Notes under the pieces: model-generated
The model's input: the letters and a program-made list of their open reading frames with translations, nothing else
What the model was told of the DNA's origin: nothing
Databases searched by the model: none
Position numbers and translations under genes: made by a program
Source: an uncultured Actinomycetes bacterium
GTDB taxonomy: Bacteria > Actinomycetota > Actinomycetes > Nanopelagicales > Nanopelagicaceae
DNA length: 15,209 nt
Direction: 5' to 3'
Assembly (NCBI GenBank): GCA_903867285.1
Contig: CAIPQX010000059.1
Coordinates: forward strand, 1 to 15,209
In this document: positions 1-6,313 of the stretch, one piece after another
Numbering within the stretch: position 1 is the stretch's first letter
How the letters are laid out: each line of letters starts with the position of its first letter

Positions 1-1132
1 CGCCGAGAAAGATGATCCGTCACTACGCGGCAAAGCGGTCGTGGTAGGAGCTGGTGCTCGTGGAGTCGTCTTGTCCGCCAACTACGAAGCACGCACATTT
101 GGAATTCGCGCTGCCATGCCAGTCGGTCGCGCACAACGGATGGCGCCGCATGCGATCTTCGTGGCTCCCAACCACCATCGTTACAGCGAAGTTTCACGCG
201 GGGTGATGGAGATCTTCGAAAGTTACACACCGCTCGTCGAACCGATCTCACTCGATGAAGCCTTTCTCGATGTAACGGGATCGCGCAAATTAATGGGCGA
301 TGGCCCTGAGATTGGACGGCGAATCCGCGCCGATGTATTGGCGCAGGCAGGTATCACTTGTTCGGTGGGAATTGCGACAACAAAGTTCATTGCAAAACTA
401 GCATCACAAGCTTGCAAGCCGAATGGCATGCTCGAAGTTGATCCGGCAAAAGTCTTAGATTTCTTACACCCATTACCTGTTAGCGCGGTCTGGGGAGTTG
501 GACCCAAGACAAATGAAGAGTTGTTGCGATTGGGTCTGCGCACCGTAGGCGATATTGCCAATACGCCGCGGCAGACCTTGGTGCGAGCGCTTGGTGAAGC
601 AAATGGCGTTCATCTCTACGAACTTGCGTGGGGTCGTGACTATCGCCCAGTGACACCCGATGAGCCCGATAAAAGTATTAGCGCCGCCGAAACCTTTGCG
701 CGAGATTTAGAAGATCAAGAAGAGATCTTGCGCGAACTCTTGCGCCTTACCGAAAAGGCGAGTTCTAGATTGCGTGCTCGCCAGATGTCGGCGCAGACAA
801 TTTCTATAAAGGTACGCTTCGCCGATTTCAAAACAATCTCGCGCTCTAAAACGGTCGCGCTCCCCATTAATGGGATGCAAGAGTGTTATGACGTTGCAAA
901 AAAGTTATATATAGCTCTCAAACTCGATCGCGCACGTATCCGCTTAATCGGAATTGGCTTAGAAAACCTGGTGGATTCGGATGGCGCTTCGGTACAACTC
1001 GAGCTGGGGGAGCGCGAAAGTGGCTGGCGCGAGGCGACCCGCGCGATGGATCAGGCGAAGGCGCGCTTTGGCGATTCCTCCGTCCGCCCAGCACGATTAT
1101 TTGAGCGAAGCGGTGAGGATTCTGAGAGGTAA
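1..1132 (+). CDS. dinB: DNA polymerase IV (Y family), 5'-truncated by the window edge
   Basis: Translesion DNA polymerase that copies damaged templates at low fidelity. The reading frame is open from position 2 (first full codon), giving 376 visible residues. The usual N-terminus with the first catalytic aspartate lies outside the window, so the GTG at 41 is an internal valine, not a start. Visible signatures are SLDEAFLDV at about 248-274, which holds the second catalytic Asp-Glu pair, the palm motif CSVGIATTKFIAKLAS, and the helix-hairpin-helix stretch VWGVGPKT. The C-terminus contains QLELG, which resembles a sliding-clamp-binding motif (inferred), followed by the actinobacterial-type tail ending in RPARLFERSG. 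It stops at TAA 1130-1132. It is followed at 53 bp by the DUF3040 gene. No frameshift or missing motif is seen in the visible part. Confidence 0.95.
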   Translation, partial: AEKDDPSLRGKAVVVGAGARGVVLSANYEARTFGIRAAMPVGRAQRMAPHAIFVAPNHHRYSEVSRGVMEIFESYTPLVEPISLDEAFLDVTGSRKLMGDGPEIGRRIRADVLAQAGITCSVGIATTKFIAKLASQACKPNGMLEVDPAKVLDFLHPLPVSAVWGVGPKTNEELLRLGLRTVGDIANTPRQTLVRALGEANGVHLYELAWGRDYRPVTPDEPDKSISAAETFARDLEDQEEILRELLRLTEKASSRLRARQMSAQTISIKVRFADFKTISRSKTVALPINGMQECYDVAKKLYIALKLDRARIRLIGIGLENLVDSDGASVQLELGERESGWREATRAMDQAKARFGDSSVRPARLFERSGEDSER

Positions 1133-1172
1133 CAAACACCGCTCTGGATAGCGAATTATGGCGAGACTGCCC

Positions 1173-1178
1173 TATTCT
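1173..1178 (+). promoter_or_regulatory. Possible -10 box for leaderless DUF3040 mRNA
   Basis: TATTCT lies six bases before the preferred ATG at 1185, the spacing expected if transcription starts at the A of the ATG. Leaderless mRNAs are common in Actinobacteria. No convincing -35 hexamer is seen about 17 bp upstream, so this is tentative. It would explain the missing ribosome binding site. Confidence 0.25.
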
Positions 1179-1184
1179 TTGGCC

Positions 1185-1538
1185 ATGGCTCTCTCTGATC
1201 ACGAACGCAAACTTCTTGCGGAGATGGAAGCTGCCTTCGAACAAGAAGATCCCCGCCTCGTCTCCACTCTTACGGGTAGCGCACGCACCAAGCAGGGAAG
1301 TCGAGTTTTTTACGGAGTCTTTGGAGTGTTGGCCGGAATGGGAATTCTCTTCGGCGGACTGATCGCCAAGTTGATTGTCGTTGGGTTAGTGGGCTTTGTT
1401 ATCGCTCTCACAGGCGCCTTCTTTATCTTCACCAATTTTTCCATTGGCAGAGGCGGTAAAGGAATGCCCAAGGCGAAAAAACCAAAGTGGGGCGATCGAC
1501 TTGAAAATCGCTGGGATCGTCGCAACTACGATAATTAA
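1185..1538 (+). CDS. DUF3040 family small membrane protein
   Basis: A 117-residue protein of unknown function, recognised as DUF3040 from its N-terminus MALSDHERKLLAEMEAAF, then EDPRLVSTL, two adjacent hydrophobic helices (about residues 41-61 and 63-84), and a basic tail with WGDRLENRWDRR. The family is typical of Actinobacteria and commonly sits between dinB and mraZ, as here, which suggests an unproven link to the cell envelope or division. An upstream in-frame ATG at 1158 would add nine residues (MARLPYSLA), but family members begin at the LSxHE motif, so 1185 is preferred. Neither start has a clear Shine-Dalgarno sequence. TATTCT at 1173-1178 could be a -10 box for a leaderless mRNA starting at 1185. 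The stop codon directly abuts that of the convergent permease gene. Confidence 0.85.
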   Translation: MALSDHERKLLAEMEAAFEQEDPRLVSTLTGSARTKQGSRVFYGVFGVLAGMGILFGGLIAKLIVVGLVGFVIALTGAFFIFTNFSIGRGGKGMPKAKKPKWGDRLENRWDRRNYDN

Positions 1539-2369
1539 TTAGCGCAGAAAGAGCTTTGTAAGTCTCTTTGCGGTAAGTGTTACGCCAAAACAGATCATTA
1601 CGGTGAAATAAAGTACATGCCACAAAATTCCCCAACTCACCATGCCTAAAGTGAAATCTCGTACGAGCGAGATCGCCTGCCAGAGCGGCAAGGCTTTGAG
1701 AATCCCTTGTAAGTACCCAGGGTAAACGGTGAGCGGATAGAACGATCCCGAGAATAAAAACATCGGCAACATGGCTATGTTGATCATGTCCATCTGCTGA
1801 AAAGTTGTGAAGCACGATGTAATTGCCATACCGACCGAGGCAAAGCCAAAGGCGATTAATACGGCAGATGGAATCGCCATGATGGCCCACCAATTTGTAA
1901 TGAGCCCAGCAGGAACGACAACACACATAAATCCAACGGCGTAAGCGAATCCCCGCAAGAGTGCCCAACTAATTTCACCGAGTGCTACATCCACTGAGCC
2001 CAAAGAAGTTTGCAGCATGCTCTGATAGATGCGATCAAACTTTAATTTCCAAAATACATTCCACGTCGAATCGTAAATTGCACCATTCATTGCACTCGTT
2101 GCTAACAACCCTGGCGCGATGTACATCGCATAACTCACAACGTGACCGTTTTGCAACGGGATCTTTCCGATGAGATGTCCCAGACCGTAACCGAAGGAGA
2201 GCAGGTAGAGCACCGGTTCGAAGAAGCCAGAGAGCACGGCGAGCCAGGCAGAATTCCTAAATGCCATAAGGCTGCGCTCTAGAAGCACATGAGATCGACC
2301 GGAGTAAGAACCCTCGGCAAAGCGGCCGCGACGCGACTGTGCGATCGACACCGCGTTATCCAGTATCAC
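1539..2369 (-). CDS. ABC-2 type exporter permease B (NodJ/DrrB-like)
   Basis: Integral membrane subunit of an ABC-2 exporter, 276 residues with about six hydrophobic segments. An open frame runs upstream to 2540, but that region encodes the end of permease A in another frame. The chosen start is GTG 2369-2367, which overlaps the TGA of permease A (GTGA), with AAGG eight bases upstream as a ribosome binding site. Family-like stretches are LSGFFEPVLYLLSFGYG near the N-terminus, YIAPGLLATSAMNGA, MLPMFLFSGSFYPL, and LPLWQAISLVRD. These match the pattern of permease A at corresponding positions, so the two are probably ancient paralogues forming a heterodimeric pore. The substrate cannot be told from sequence; the NodIJ/DrrAB group includes exporters of lipo-oligosaccharides and hydrophobic drugs. 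It stops at 1539, flush with the DUF3040 stop. Confidence 0.85.
   Translation of the reverse strand: MILDNAVSIAQSRRGRFAEGSYSGRSHVLLERSLMAFRNSAWLAVLSGFFEPVLYLLSFGYGLGHLIGKIPLQNGHVVSYAMYIAPGLLATSAMNGAIYDSTWNVFWKLKFDRIYQSMLQTSLGSVDVALGEISWALLRGFAYAVGFMCVVVPAGLITNWWAIMAIPSAVLIAFGFASVGMAITSCFTTFQQMDMINIAMLPMFLFSGSFYPLTVYPGYLQGILKALPLWQAISLVRDFTLGMVSWGILWHVLYFTVMICFGVTLTAKRLTKLFLR
1543..1572 (-). terminator. Weak hairpin at the 3' end of the exporter operon
   Basis: CGCA at 1543-1546 pairs with TGCG at 1569-1572, and AAGAG at 1549-1553 pairs with CTCTT at 1564-1568, with a two-base bulge and a ten-base loop. It overlaps the last codons of permease B. On the minus strand an A/T-rich run (CTAATTAATTA) follows, but there is no true U-tract. 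It may help end transcription where two genes converge with no spacer. Confidence 0.3.
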
Positions 2370-3196
2370 TTGGCTAACCTTCGCGCGAATTGACGGTGTG
2401 AGAAAATGATTCCCGCGGTGAACATCAAGGCCAAGTACCCGATATGAAAGACGAACATCATTGCGGAGATGTGGTGGCCATAGGTTAAAAACCGGCCGAG
2501 TTCGGTCGTGTGCCAGAGCGGAGATAACCATCCGATCCAACGTAGATAGATAGGCATCGTGGATAATTGATAGAAGGTGCCCGAGAACAAGAAGAGAGGC
2601 ATCATCACGAATCGACCTACAACCATAAAGAATGTGTCGTCATTCTTGGCCCAGGCTGCGATTCCCATAATGAAGGCTCCAAAGGAAGCTCCCGCAGCGA
2701 GTGAAGTTGGAATCGACAACCATCCTCGCGCAGTGGTGAATCCTCCAAAGAGATAAACGATCGCACCATAGACGGTCACCGAGAAGAGAACTCGTGACAT
2801 GGCGGCGATTAGGACACCATTGACGATCTGTTTGGCCGAAATCGGCGTCGCGTTCATCGCAAAGAAATTCTTATTCCATTTAAAACCTTCGAGCGTTGGA
2901 AATACAACCTCATCCATAGCATTTTGAATGGCCGCGGTTGCTAGCAACGCGGGAGCAAGAAAGGTGAGGTACTTGACCCCGTCAACTCCACCAGAGTGTG
3001 TATTAATGAGTTTTCCGACTCCCACTCCTACTGCCAATAAATAAAGAAATGGGTTAGCTATAGCCACGGATAGAAGCGCCGGTAGATACTTCATGTAGGT
3101 CATCACCCGCACTTCGACGACCGCGAAGGCACCCCGTCGCTTTATGCGTTCTGTATCGACAAGGAGAAGAGAACCAATCCGGGGAGCCACTTTCAA
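2366..3196 (-). CDS. ABC-2 type exporter permease A (NodJ/DrrB-like)
   Basis: Membrane subunit of the exporter, 276 residues, exactly the length of permease B. An amphipathic N-terminal stretch (residues 1-35) precedes about six hydrophobic segments. Recognisable stretches are ANPFLYLLAVGVGVG (48-62), FLAPALLATAAIQNAMDE (79-96), TLEGFKWNK, MMPLFLFSGTFYQL (198-211) and LSPLWHTTELGR (224-235), characteristic of the ABC-2 / NodJ-like family. The start is taken as TTG at 3196-3194, because an in-frame TGA lies immediately upstream and GAGAG sits seven bases before it. GTG two codons downstream is the alternative, with poorer spacing. The gene begins 13 bp after the last base of the ATPase gene's final sense codon and overlaps permease B by four bases, so the three genes are an operon. 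Substrate unknown. Confidence 0.85.
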   Translation of the reverse strand: MKVAPRIGSLLLVDTERIKRRGAFAVVEVRVMTYMKYLPALLSVAIANPFLYLLAVGVGVGKLINTHSGGVDGVKYLTFLAPALLATAAIQNAMDEVVFPTLEGFKWNKNFFAMNATPISAKQIVNGVLIAAMSRVLFSVTVYGAIVYLFGGFTTARGWLSIPTSLAAGASFGAFIMGIAAWAKNDDTFFMVVGRFVMMPLFLFSGTFYQLSTMPIYLRWIGWLSPLWHTTELGRFLTYGHHISAMMFVFHIGYLALMFTAGIIFSHRQFARRLAK

Positions 3197-3206
3197 ATCA
3201 CCACTC

Positions 3207-4139
3207 TCAATCGATTAAGGTGCGACCGGTGAGTCGCAAGAAGACATCCTCCAGCGAACTTCGGCGCACAAGTGAGGTAAGTGGATGTAAACCTTTTTGG
3301 CCGAGTTCGTGAAGCAGCGCTTCACCGTCATCGGCATACATCAAGATGCGATCTGGCAGAACTTCGATGCGGTCGCACATCTCTTTAAGTTGTGGGGCGA
3401 TAACAGCATTGCGATCCGAGCCGAAGCGAACTTCCAAGACTTCCTTCGTTGAATAATTCTTGATTAAGCCGGCAGGGGAGTCCTCGGCCATGATTGAACC
3501 TTTGTCCATAACCATCAAGCGATCGCAGAGTTGCTCGGCTTCATCCATGTAATGCGTGGTAATGAGCAGAGTGACGCCCTGCTCTTTAAGTCGAAACAAG
3601 CGATCCCACAAGATATGACGCGCCTGTGGATCCAATCCGGTCGTGGGTTCATCGAGCATCAAGATCTCTGGCTCGCTGACAAGCGCTCTGGCAATGGTGA
3701 GGCGACGTTTCATTCCGCCGCTGAGCGCCTCTACTTTGACGTCGCGTTTTTCGACGAGTTGGGCAAAATCTAAGAGCTCTTCAATCTTGGGCTTGATGAA
3801 CCTCTTGGAAAGCCCAAAGTAGCGGCCGTAGATGTACAAGTTCTCTTCGACGGTAAGCGCGTTATCCAGGTTATCCGTCTGCGGAACCACGCCGAGATGG
3901 GCCTTAATCTCTGGGCCAAACTTCTCTGGATCTTTGCCCAGAATGGAGATATCGCCGCTGGTGCGGGTCAAAGTGGCAGCGATAATCCGCATGGTGGTGG
4001 ACTTTCCGGCGCCGTTGGGCCCCAAAAATCCAAAGGATTCACCCTTACGGACCTGAAAATCAATGCCGTTTACCGCCGTGAAGTCGCCGTAGCGCTTCAC
4101 GAGGGCCTTCGCCTCTATAAGTATCTCTTGATTAGCCAT
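3207..4139 (-). CDS. ABC-2 type exporter ATP-binding protein (NodI/DrrA-like)
   Basis: Cytoplasmic ATPase that would drive the two permeases encoded downstream. The 310-residue protein has all nucleotide-binding motifs in order: Walker A GPNGAGKST (40-48), Q-loop VVPQTDN (84-90), signature LSGGM (139-143), Walker B ILMLDEP (159-165) with D-loop TGLD, and the H-loop histidine at 196 in TTHYMDEAEQ. The length and the roughly 80-residue C-terminal extension fit the NodI / daunorubicin-resistance DrrA branch. The ATG at 4139 gives the canonical N-terminus before KALVKRYGDF. No Shine-Dalgarno sequence precedes it. A TAGGCT (4154-4149) could be a -10 element giving an almost leaderless mRNA. It is divergent from mraZ across a 204-bp region. 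Nothing seen indicates what is exported. Confidence 0.93.
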   Translation of the reverse strand: MANQEILIEAKALVKRYGDFTAVNGIDFQVRKGESFGFLGPNGAGKSTTMRIIAATLTRTSGDISILGKDPEKFGPEIKAHLGVVPQTDNLDNALTVEENLYIYGRYFGLSKRFIKPKIEELLDFAQLVEKRDVKVEALSGGMKRRLTIARALVSEPEILMLDEPTTGLDPQARHILWDRLFRLKEQGVTLLITTHYMDEAEQLCDRLMVMDKGSIMAEDSPAGLIKNYSTKEVLEVRFGSDRNAVIAPQLKEMCDRIEVLPDRILMYADDGEALLHELGQKGLHPLTSLVRRSSLEDVFLRLTGRTLID

Positions 4140-4148
4140 AAGGGAGAG

Positions 4149-4154
4149 AGCCTA
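4149..4154 (-). promoter_or_regulatory. Possible -10 box of the exporter operon
   Basis: TAGGCT on the minus strand lies nine bases before the ATPase ATG and fits the TAnnnT pattern of actinobacterial -10 elements. TACTAG overlaps it as an alternative. No good -35 element is seen upstream. If correct, the 5' leader is only a few bases long, which fits the absence of a ribosome binding site. Confidence 0.25.
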
Positions 4155-4210
4155 GTAGCCCGCCCGTGCTCATGCTCTGGATTTTGCGCTCACTTCCTGA
4201 ATTCTCGCCC

Positions 4211-4307
4211 TGGGAGAGGAGTGGAGTGCCGGGGGCAAATAGTGGGCAAAGGTGGTTGAAAAAGGGGAAAAGTGGAGTAAAGTGGTGGAAGTTGGTAATT
4301 CGGGGGA
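4211..4307 (+). promoter_or_regulatory. Extended array of MraZ-type operator boxes
   Basis: G-rich boxes recur every 10 bp upstream of mraZ. TGG triplets sit at 4243, 4253, 4273, 4283 and 4293. Degenerate G-runs keep the same phase at 4233 (GGG), 4263 (AGGGG) and 4303 (GGG). Two further TGG units occur at 4211 and 4222, where the spacing becomes 11. Spacers are A-rich. Known MraZ sites are direct repeats: TGGGN separated by five bases in Escherichia coli, and AAAGTG(T/G) repeats in mollicutes. AAAGTGG occurs twice here, at 4269-4275 and 4279-4285. The array overlaps the best promoter candidate for mraZ, so autoregulation of the dcw operon is likely (inferred). Confidence 0.75.
4256..4283 (+). 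promoter_or_regulatory. Predicted promoter of mraZ and the dcw operon
   Basis: TTGAAA at 4256-4261 (five of six matches to TTGACA) is separated by 16 bp from TAAAGT at 4278-4283, which fits TAnnnT. The start point would be near 4290, leaving a leader of about 54 bases before the mraZ ATG. Both hexamers interleave with the TGG boxes, as expected if MraZ bound there competes with RNA polymerase. Judged by eye only. Confidence 0.45.
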
Positions 4308-4343
4308 ATTGCTAACGGGAATCTGCTTTAAAAAGGGGAGAAA

Positions 4344-4775
4344 ATGTTTCTAGGGACCCACGAGCCAAAGCTCGATGAGAAGGGTCGCCTGATCTTGCCC
4401 GCCCGCTTCCGCGATGAATTGTCCAAAGGCCTGGTTATTACCAAAGGTCAAGAGCGCTGTTTATACGTCTTTCCACTTGGCGAATTCACTGCGATTACGG
4501 AGCGCATGCGCCAGGCGCCTGTCACCGAAAAAGGCGCTCGCGATTACATGCGCGTCATGTTCGCCGGAGCTCACGATGAAGTTCCGGATAAGCAAGGTCG
4601 CGTCACGATTCCGAGCGGCTTGCGCAGTTATGCCGGTTTAGCAAAAGAGTGTGTTGTCATCGGAGCGAACACCCGATTAGAGATTTGGGACTCCGCTGCA
4701 TGGGACACCTACCTCGCCGATCGCGAGAAGGGCTTTGCAGATGTTTCTACGGAGGTGCTGCCCGGACTCTTCTAA
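4344..4775 (+). CDS. mraZ: Transcriptional regulator MraZ
   Basis: First gene of the dcw cluster. MraZ is a ring-forming DNA-binding protein of the AbrB-like swapped-hairpin fold that controls its own operon in studied bacteria. The 143 residues are the usual length and carry two tandem SpoVT/AbrB-like domains, each with the DxxGR signature: D11-R15 (LDEKGRLILPARFR) and D82-R86 (PDKQGRVTIP). The start MFLGTHEPKLDEKGR is canonical and is preceded by a strong ribosome binding site, AGGGGAG, a few bases upstream. The gene faces away from the exporter operon. Upstream lies the 10-bp-periodic box array, its likely binding site. Downstream it is separated from rsmH by 174 bp containing a perfect hairpin, the only sizeable gap inside the visible cluster. 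Confidence 0.97.
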   Translation: MFLGTHEPKLDEKGRLILPARFRDELSKGLVITKGQERCLYVFPLGEFTAITERMRQAPVTEKGARDYMRVMFAGAHDEVPDKQGRVTIPSGLRSYAGLAKECVVIGANTRLEIWDSAAWDTYLADREKGFADVSTEVLPGLF

Positions 4776-4824
4776 TTTTCGCGTGAGCCGATCTCTCTGA
4801 TTAGGCCATCGCCGACTTCATATT

Positions 4825-4850
4825 AACGACGCCACTTCCCCGGCGTCGTT
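4825..4850 (+). terminator. Perfect hairpin between mraZ and rsmH
   Basis: AACGACGCC (4825-4833) and GGCGTCGTT (4842-4850) form a perfect nine-base-pair stem with an eight-base loop. The bases after it are CCCCCAAGAT, so there is no U-tract. U-less hairpin terminators have been proposed in Actinobacteria. It could partially terminate or attenuate transcription after mraZ, or act as an RNA processing or stability element. It begins 49 bp after the mraZ stop codon. Confidence 0.5.
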
Positions 4851-4873
4851 CCCCCAAGATCCGTCGGTCGGCG

Positions 4874-4902
4874 GTGACCTAGCCAGAGAAGTCCAGTACT
4901 AC
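4874..4902 (+). promoter_or_regulatory. Weak candidate internal promoter before rsmH
   Basis: GTGACC at 4874-4879 and TACTAC at 4897-4902 are 17 bp apart and resemble -35 and -10 elements (four and three of six consensus matches). Transcription would start near 4908, giving a leader of about 42 bases before the rsmH ATG. It lies just downstream of the hairpin, so it could supply the cluster independently of mraZ. Tentative. Confidence 0.25.
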
Positions 4903-4949
4903 TTCATATGCAAGGTTCGTTTACAAAGAGAAGAAGGAAGGGGAAGCAG

Positions 4950-5909
4950 ATGACCAAGCAGCATATTCCTGTCGCGCTAGAGCGATGCATTGAACTGCTG
5001 ACCCCTGCCATCGAATTTTCTCTGCAGAACGATTCTTCGACCTATGTCATTGATGCGACTCTAGGACTCGGTGGGCATGCCCGAGCGCTACTCGCAAAGT
5101 TTCCTGCCTTGATTGTTATCGGGATCGACCGCGACGAGAGCGCAATTGCAATCGCGCGCGAAAATGTTGCCCCCTATGGTGATCGACTTTTGATTTCGCA
5201 TACAACATACGATCAGATCGAATCCATACTTAACGATCACAGTATTAAGAAGGTTGCGGGCATCCTCTTCGACCTAGGTGTTTCTTCTATGCAGCTCGAT
5301 GATGGGGAACGCGGATTCGCGTATTCCTACGATGCCCCTCTTGATATGCGCATGGATCAGAGTACGGGATCAACAGCATTTGAAATTCTACACACATACA
5401 ACCACGGCGCTCTCGTACGCATTCTTCGTATGTACGGTGAGGAGAAATTTGCACCTCGTATCGCAGACTTCATTATCGAAGCACGCGCTGCAGGGCAGTT
5501 AAACACCACGAAAGATTTAGCGGATCTCGTCAAGAACGCTATCCCCGCCGCTGCTCGGCGTACTGGCGGGAATCCAGCGAAGCGAACCTTCCAAGCGTTA
5601 CGTATTGAAGTAAATCAAGAGCTGGCGATTCTGGAGCGGGCAATTCCGGCTGCCCTAGAAGCCCTTGAGGTACATGGGCGCCTTGTAGTGATGGCATACC
5701 AATCCCTAGAGGACAAAATCGTTAAACACGCGCTCATGACTATTACCGAGTCGAAAACACCGCGCGGATTGCCAGTTGATCTACCTGACAGCGCCGCAAA
5801 ATATGCCCTCGTCATGCGGGGGAGCGAGGCCGCCTCCGATGCCGAAATCGTCATCAATCCGCGCGCACAATCGATGCGTCTGCGCGCCATCGAGCGGTTG
5901 GCCGCCTAA
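4950..5909 (+). CDS. rsmH: 16S rRNA (cytosine(1402)-N(4))-methyltransferase RsmH
   Basis: S-adenosylmethionine-dependent enzyme (formerly MraW) that N4-methylates C1402 in the ribosomal decoding centre. The protein has 319 residues from ATG 4950. An in-frame ATG at 4908 would add a basic 14-residue extension, but 4950 has a strong purine-rich ribosome binding site (GGAAGGGG) six bases upstream and gives the usual N-terminus MTKQHIPVALERCIELL. Motifs are DATLGLGGHA for cofactor binding (35-44), GIDRDESA, ILFDLGVSSMQLDDGERGFA (105-124), DMRMD, NPAKRTFQALRIEVNQEL (208-225) and AYQSLEDKIVK (249-259). Everything expected is present. Its stop overlaps the next start by one base (TAATG), so the ftsL-like gene is probably translationally coupled. 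Confidence 0.97.
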   Translation: MTKQHIPVALERCIELLTPAIEFSLQNDSSTYVIDATLGLGGHARALLAKFPALIVIGIDRDESAIAIARENVAPYGDRLLISHTTYDQIESILNDHSIKKVAGILFDLGVSSMQLDDGERGFAYSYDAPLDMRMDQSTGSTAFEILHTYNHGALVRILRMYGEEKFAPRIADFIIEARAAGQLNTTKDLADLVKNAIPAAARRTGGNPAKRTFQALRIEVNQELAILERAIPAALEALEVHGRLVVMAYQSLEDKIVKHALMTITESKTPRGLPVDLPDSAAKYALVMRGSEAASDAEIVINPRAQSMRLRAIERLAA

Positions 5910-6313
5910 TGGCCATCCAACACATTGAGCAATTTGCTCCCGAACATTCGCAACGCTCACGCGTACGTGAGTTTGCCGATCAAACCCTTGCAGTTCTCAA
6001 GCTCGTTCCAGATTTAACGGTCGACAACAGTCAGGCAGTAAGTAATCGCGCTTTCATCGGATTTTTGATTGGGGTGTTTACCGCTGGGCTCCTTCTCCTG
6101 CTCAGCGTAAATACCGCTCTCACCTCCGGTGCATTCACGCTAGAAAATATGAAGCAGCACCTCGCCAAAGTCAATGATCAGCGAGATGCAATGCTCAACC
6201 AGGTAGCTACATTCGCTTCGCCCGATACCTTGGCAAAGACCGCCACAAAGTTAGGTATGCAACCTCAGGTCACCATTAACTTCCTCGACATCAACGGGGG
6301 GACTAACAAATGA
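5909..6313 (+). CDS. ftsL: FtsL-like bitopic cell division protein
   Basis: A 134-residue protein with a cytoplasmic N-terminal region (residues 1-46), one transmembrane helix (about 48-68, AFIGFLIGVFTAGLLLLLS) and a short extracytoplasmic segment. In that segment residues 78-105 could form a coiled coil, followed by a region ending TATKLGMQPQ and FLDI. This layout and the position between rsmH and ftsI are those of FtsL, which in the FtsQ-FtsL-FtsB complex activates FtsW-FtsI septal synthesis. Sequence conservation in this family is low, so the assignment rests mainly on topology and gene order. There is no visible ribosome binding site; the start overlaps the rsmH stop by one base and the end overlaps ftsI by four (ATGA). 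Confidence 0.8.
   Translation: MAIQHIEQFAPEHSQRSRVREFADQTLAVLKLVPDLTVDNSQAVSNRAFIGFLIGVFTAGLLLLLSVNTALTSGAFTLENMKQHLAKVNDQRDAMLNQVATFASPDTLAKTATKLGMQPQVTINFLDINGGTNK

Noticed and set aside
41..1132. A complete dinB gene starting at GTG 41
   Set aside because: The frame is open back to position 2 with residues typical of pol IV (DDPSLRGKAVVVG), and the first catalytic aspartate region is missing, so the gene is cut by the window edge.
1140..1153. A small inverted repeat after dinB as a terminator
   Set aside because: The stem is only four base pairs (CGCT/AGCG) with a six-base loop and no U-tract, well within chance.
1429..1968. A 179-codon open frame on the minus strand overlapping DUF3040 and permease B
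   Set aside because: It is a frame-shifted shadow of permease B and runs antisense into the DUF3040 gene; no family features are visible.
2370..2540. An N-terminal extension of permease B up to 2540
   Set aside because: This stretch is the coding end of permease A in another frame. The GTG at 2369 gives a normal-length protein, a GTGA overlap and an upstream AAGG.
4211..4307. The 10-bp periodic region as a CRISPR array or simple tandem repeat
   Set aside because: Only a three- to five-base core recurs at 10 bp, far too short for CRISPR repeats, and the intervening bases vary. Position and motif fit operator boxes instead.
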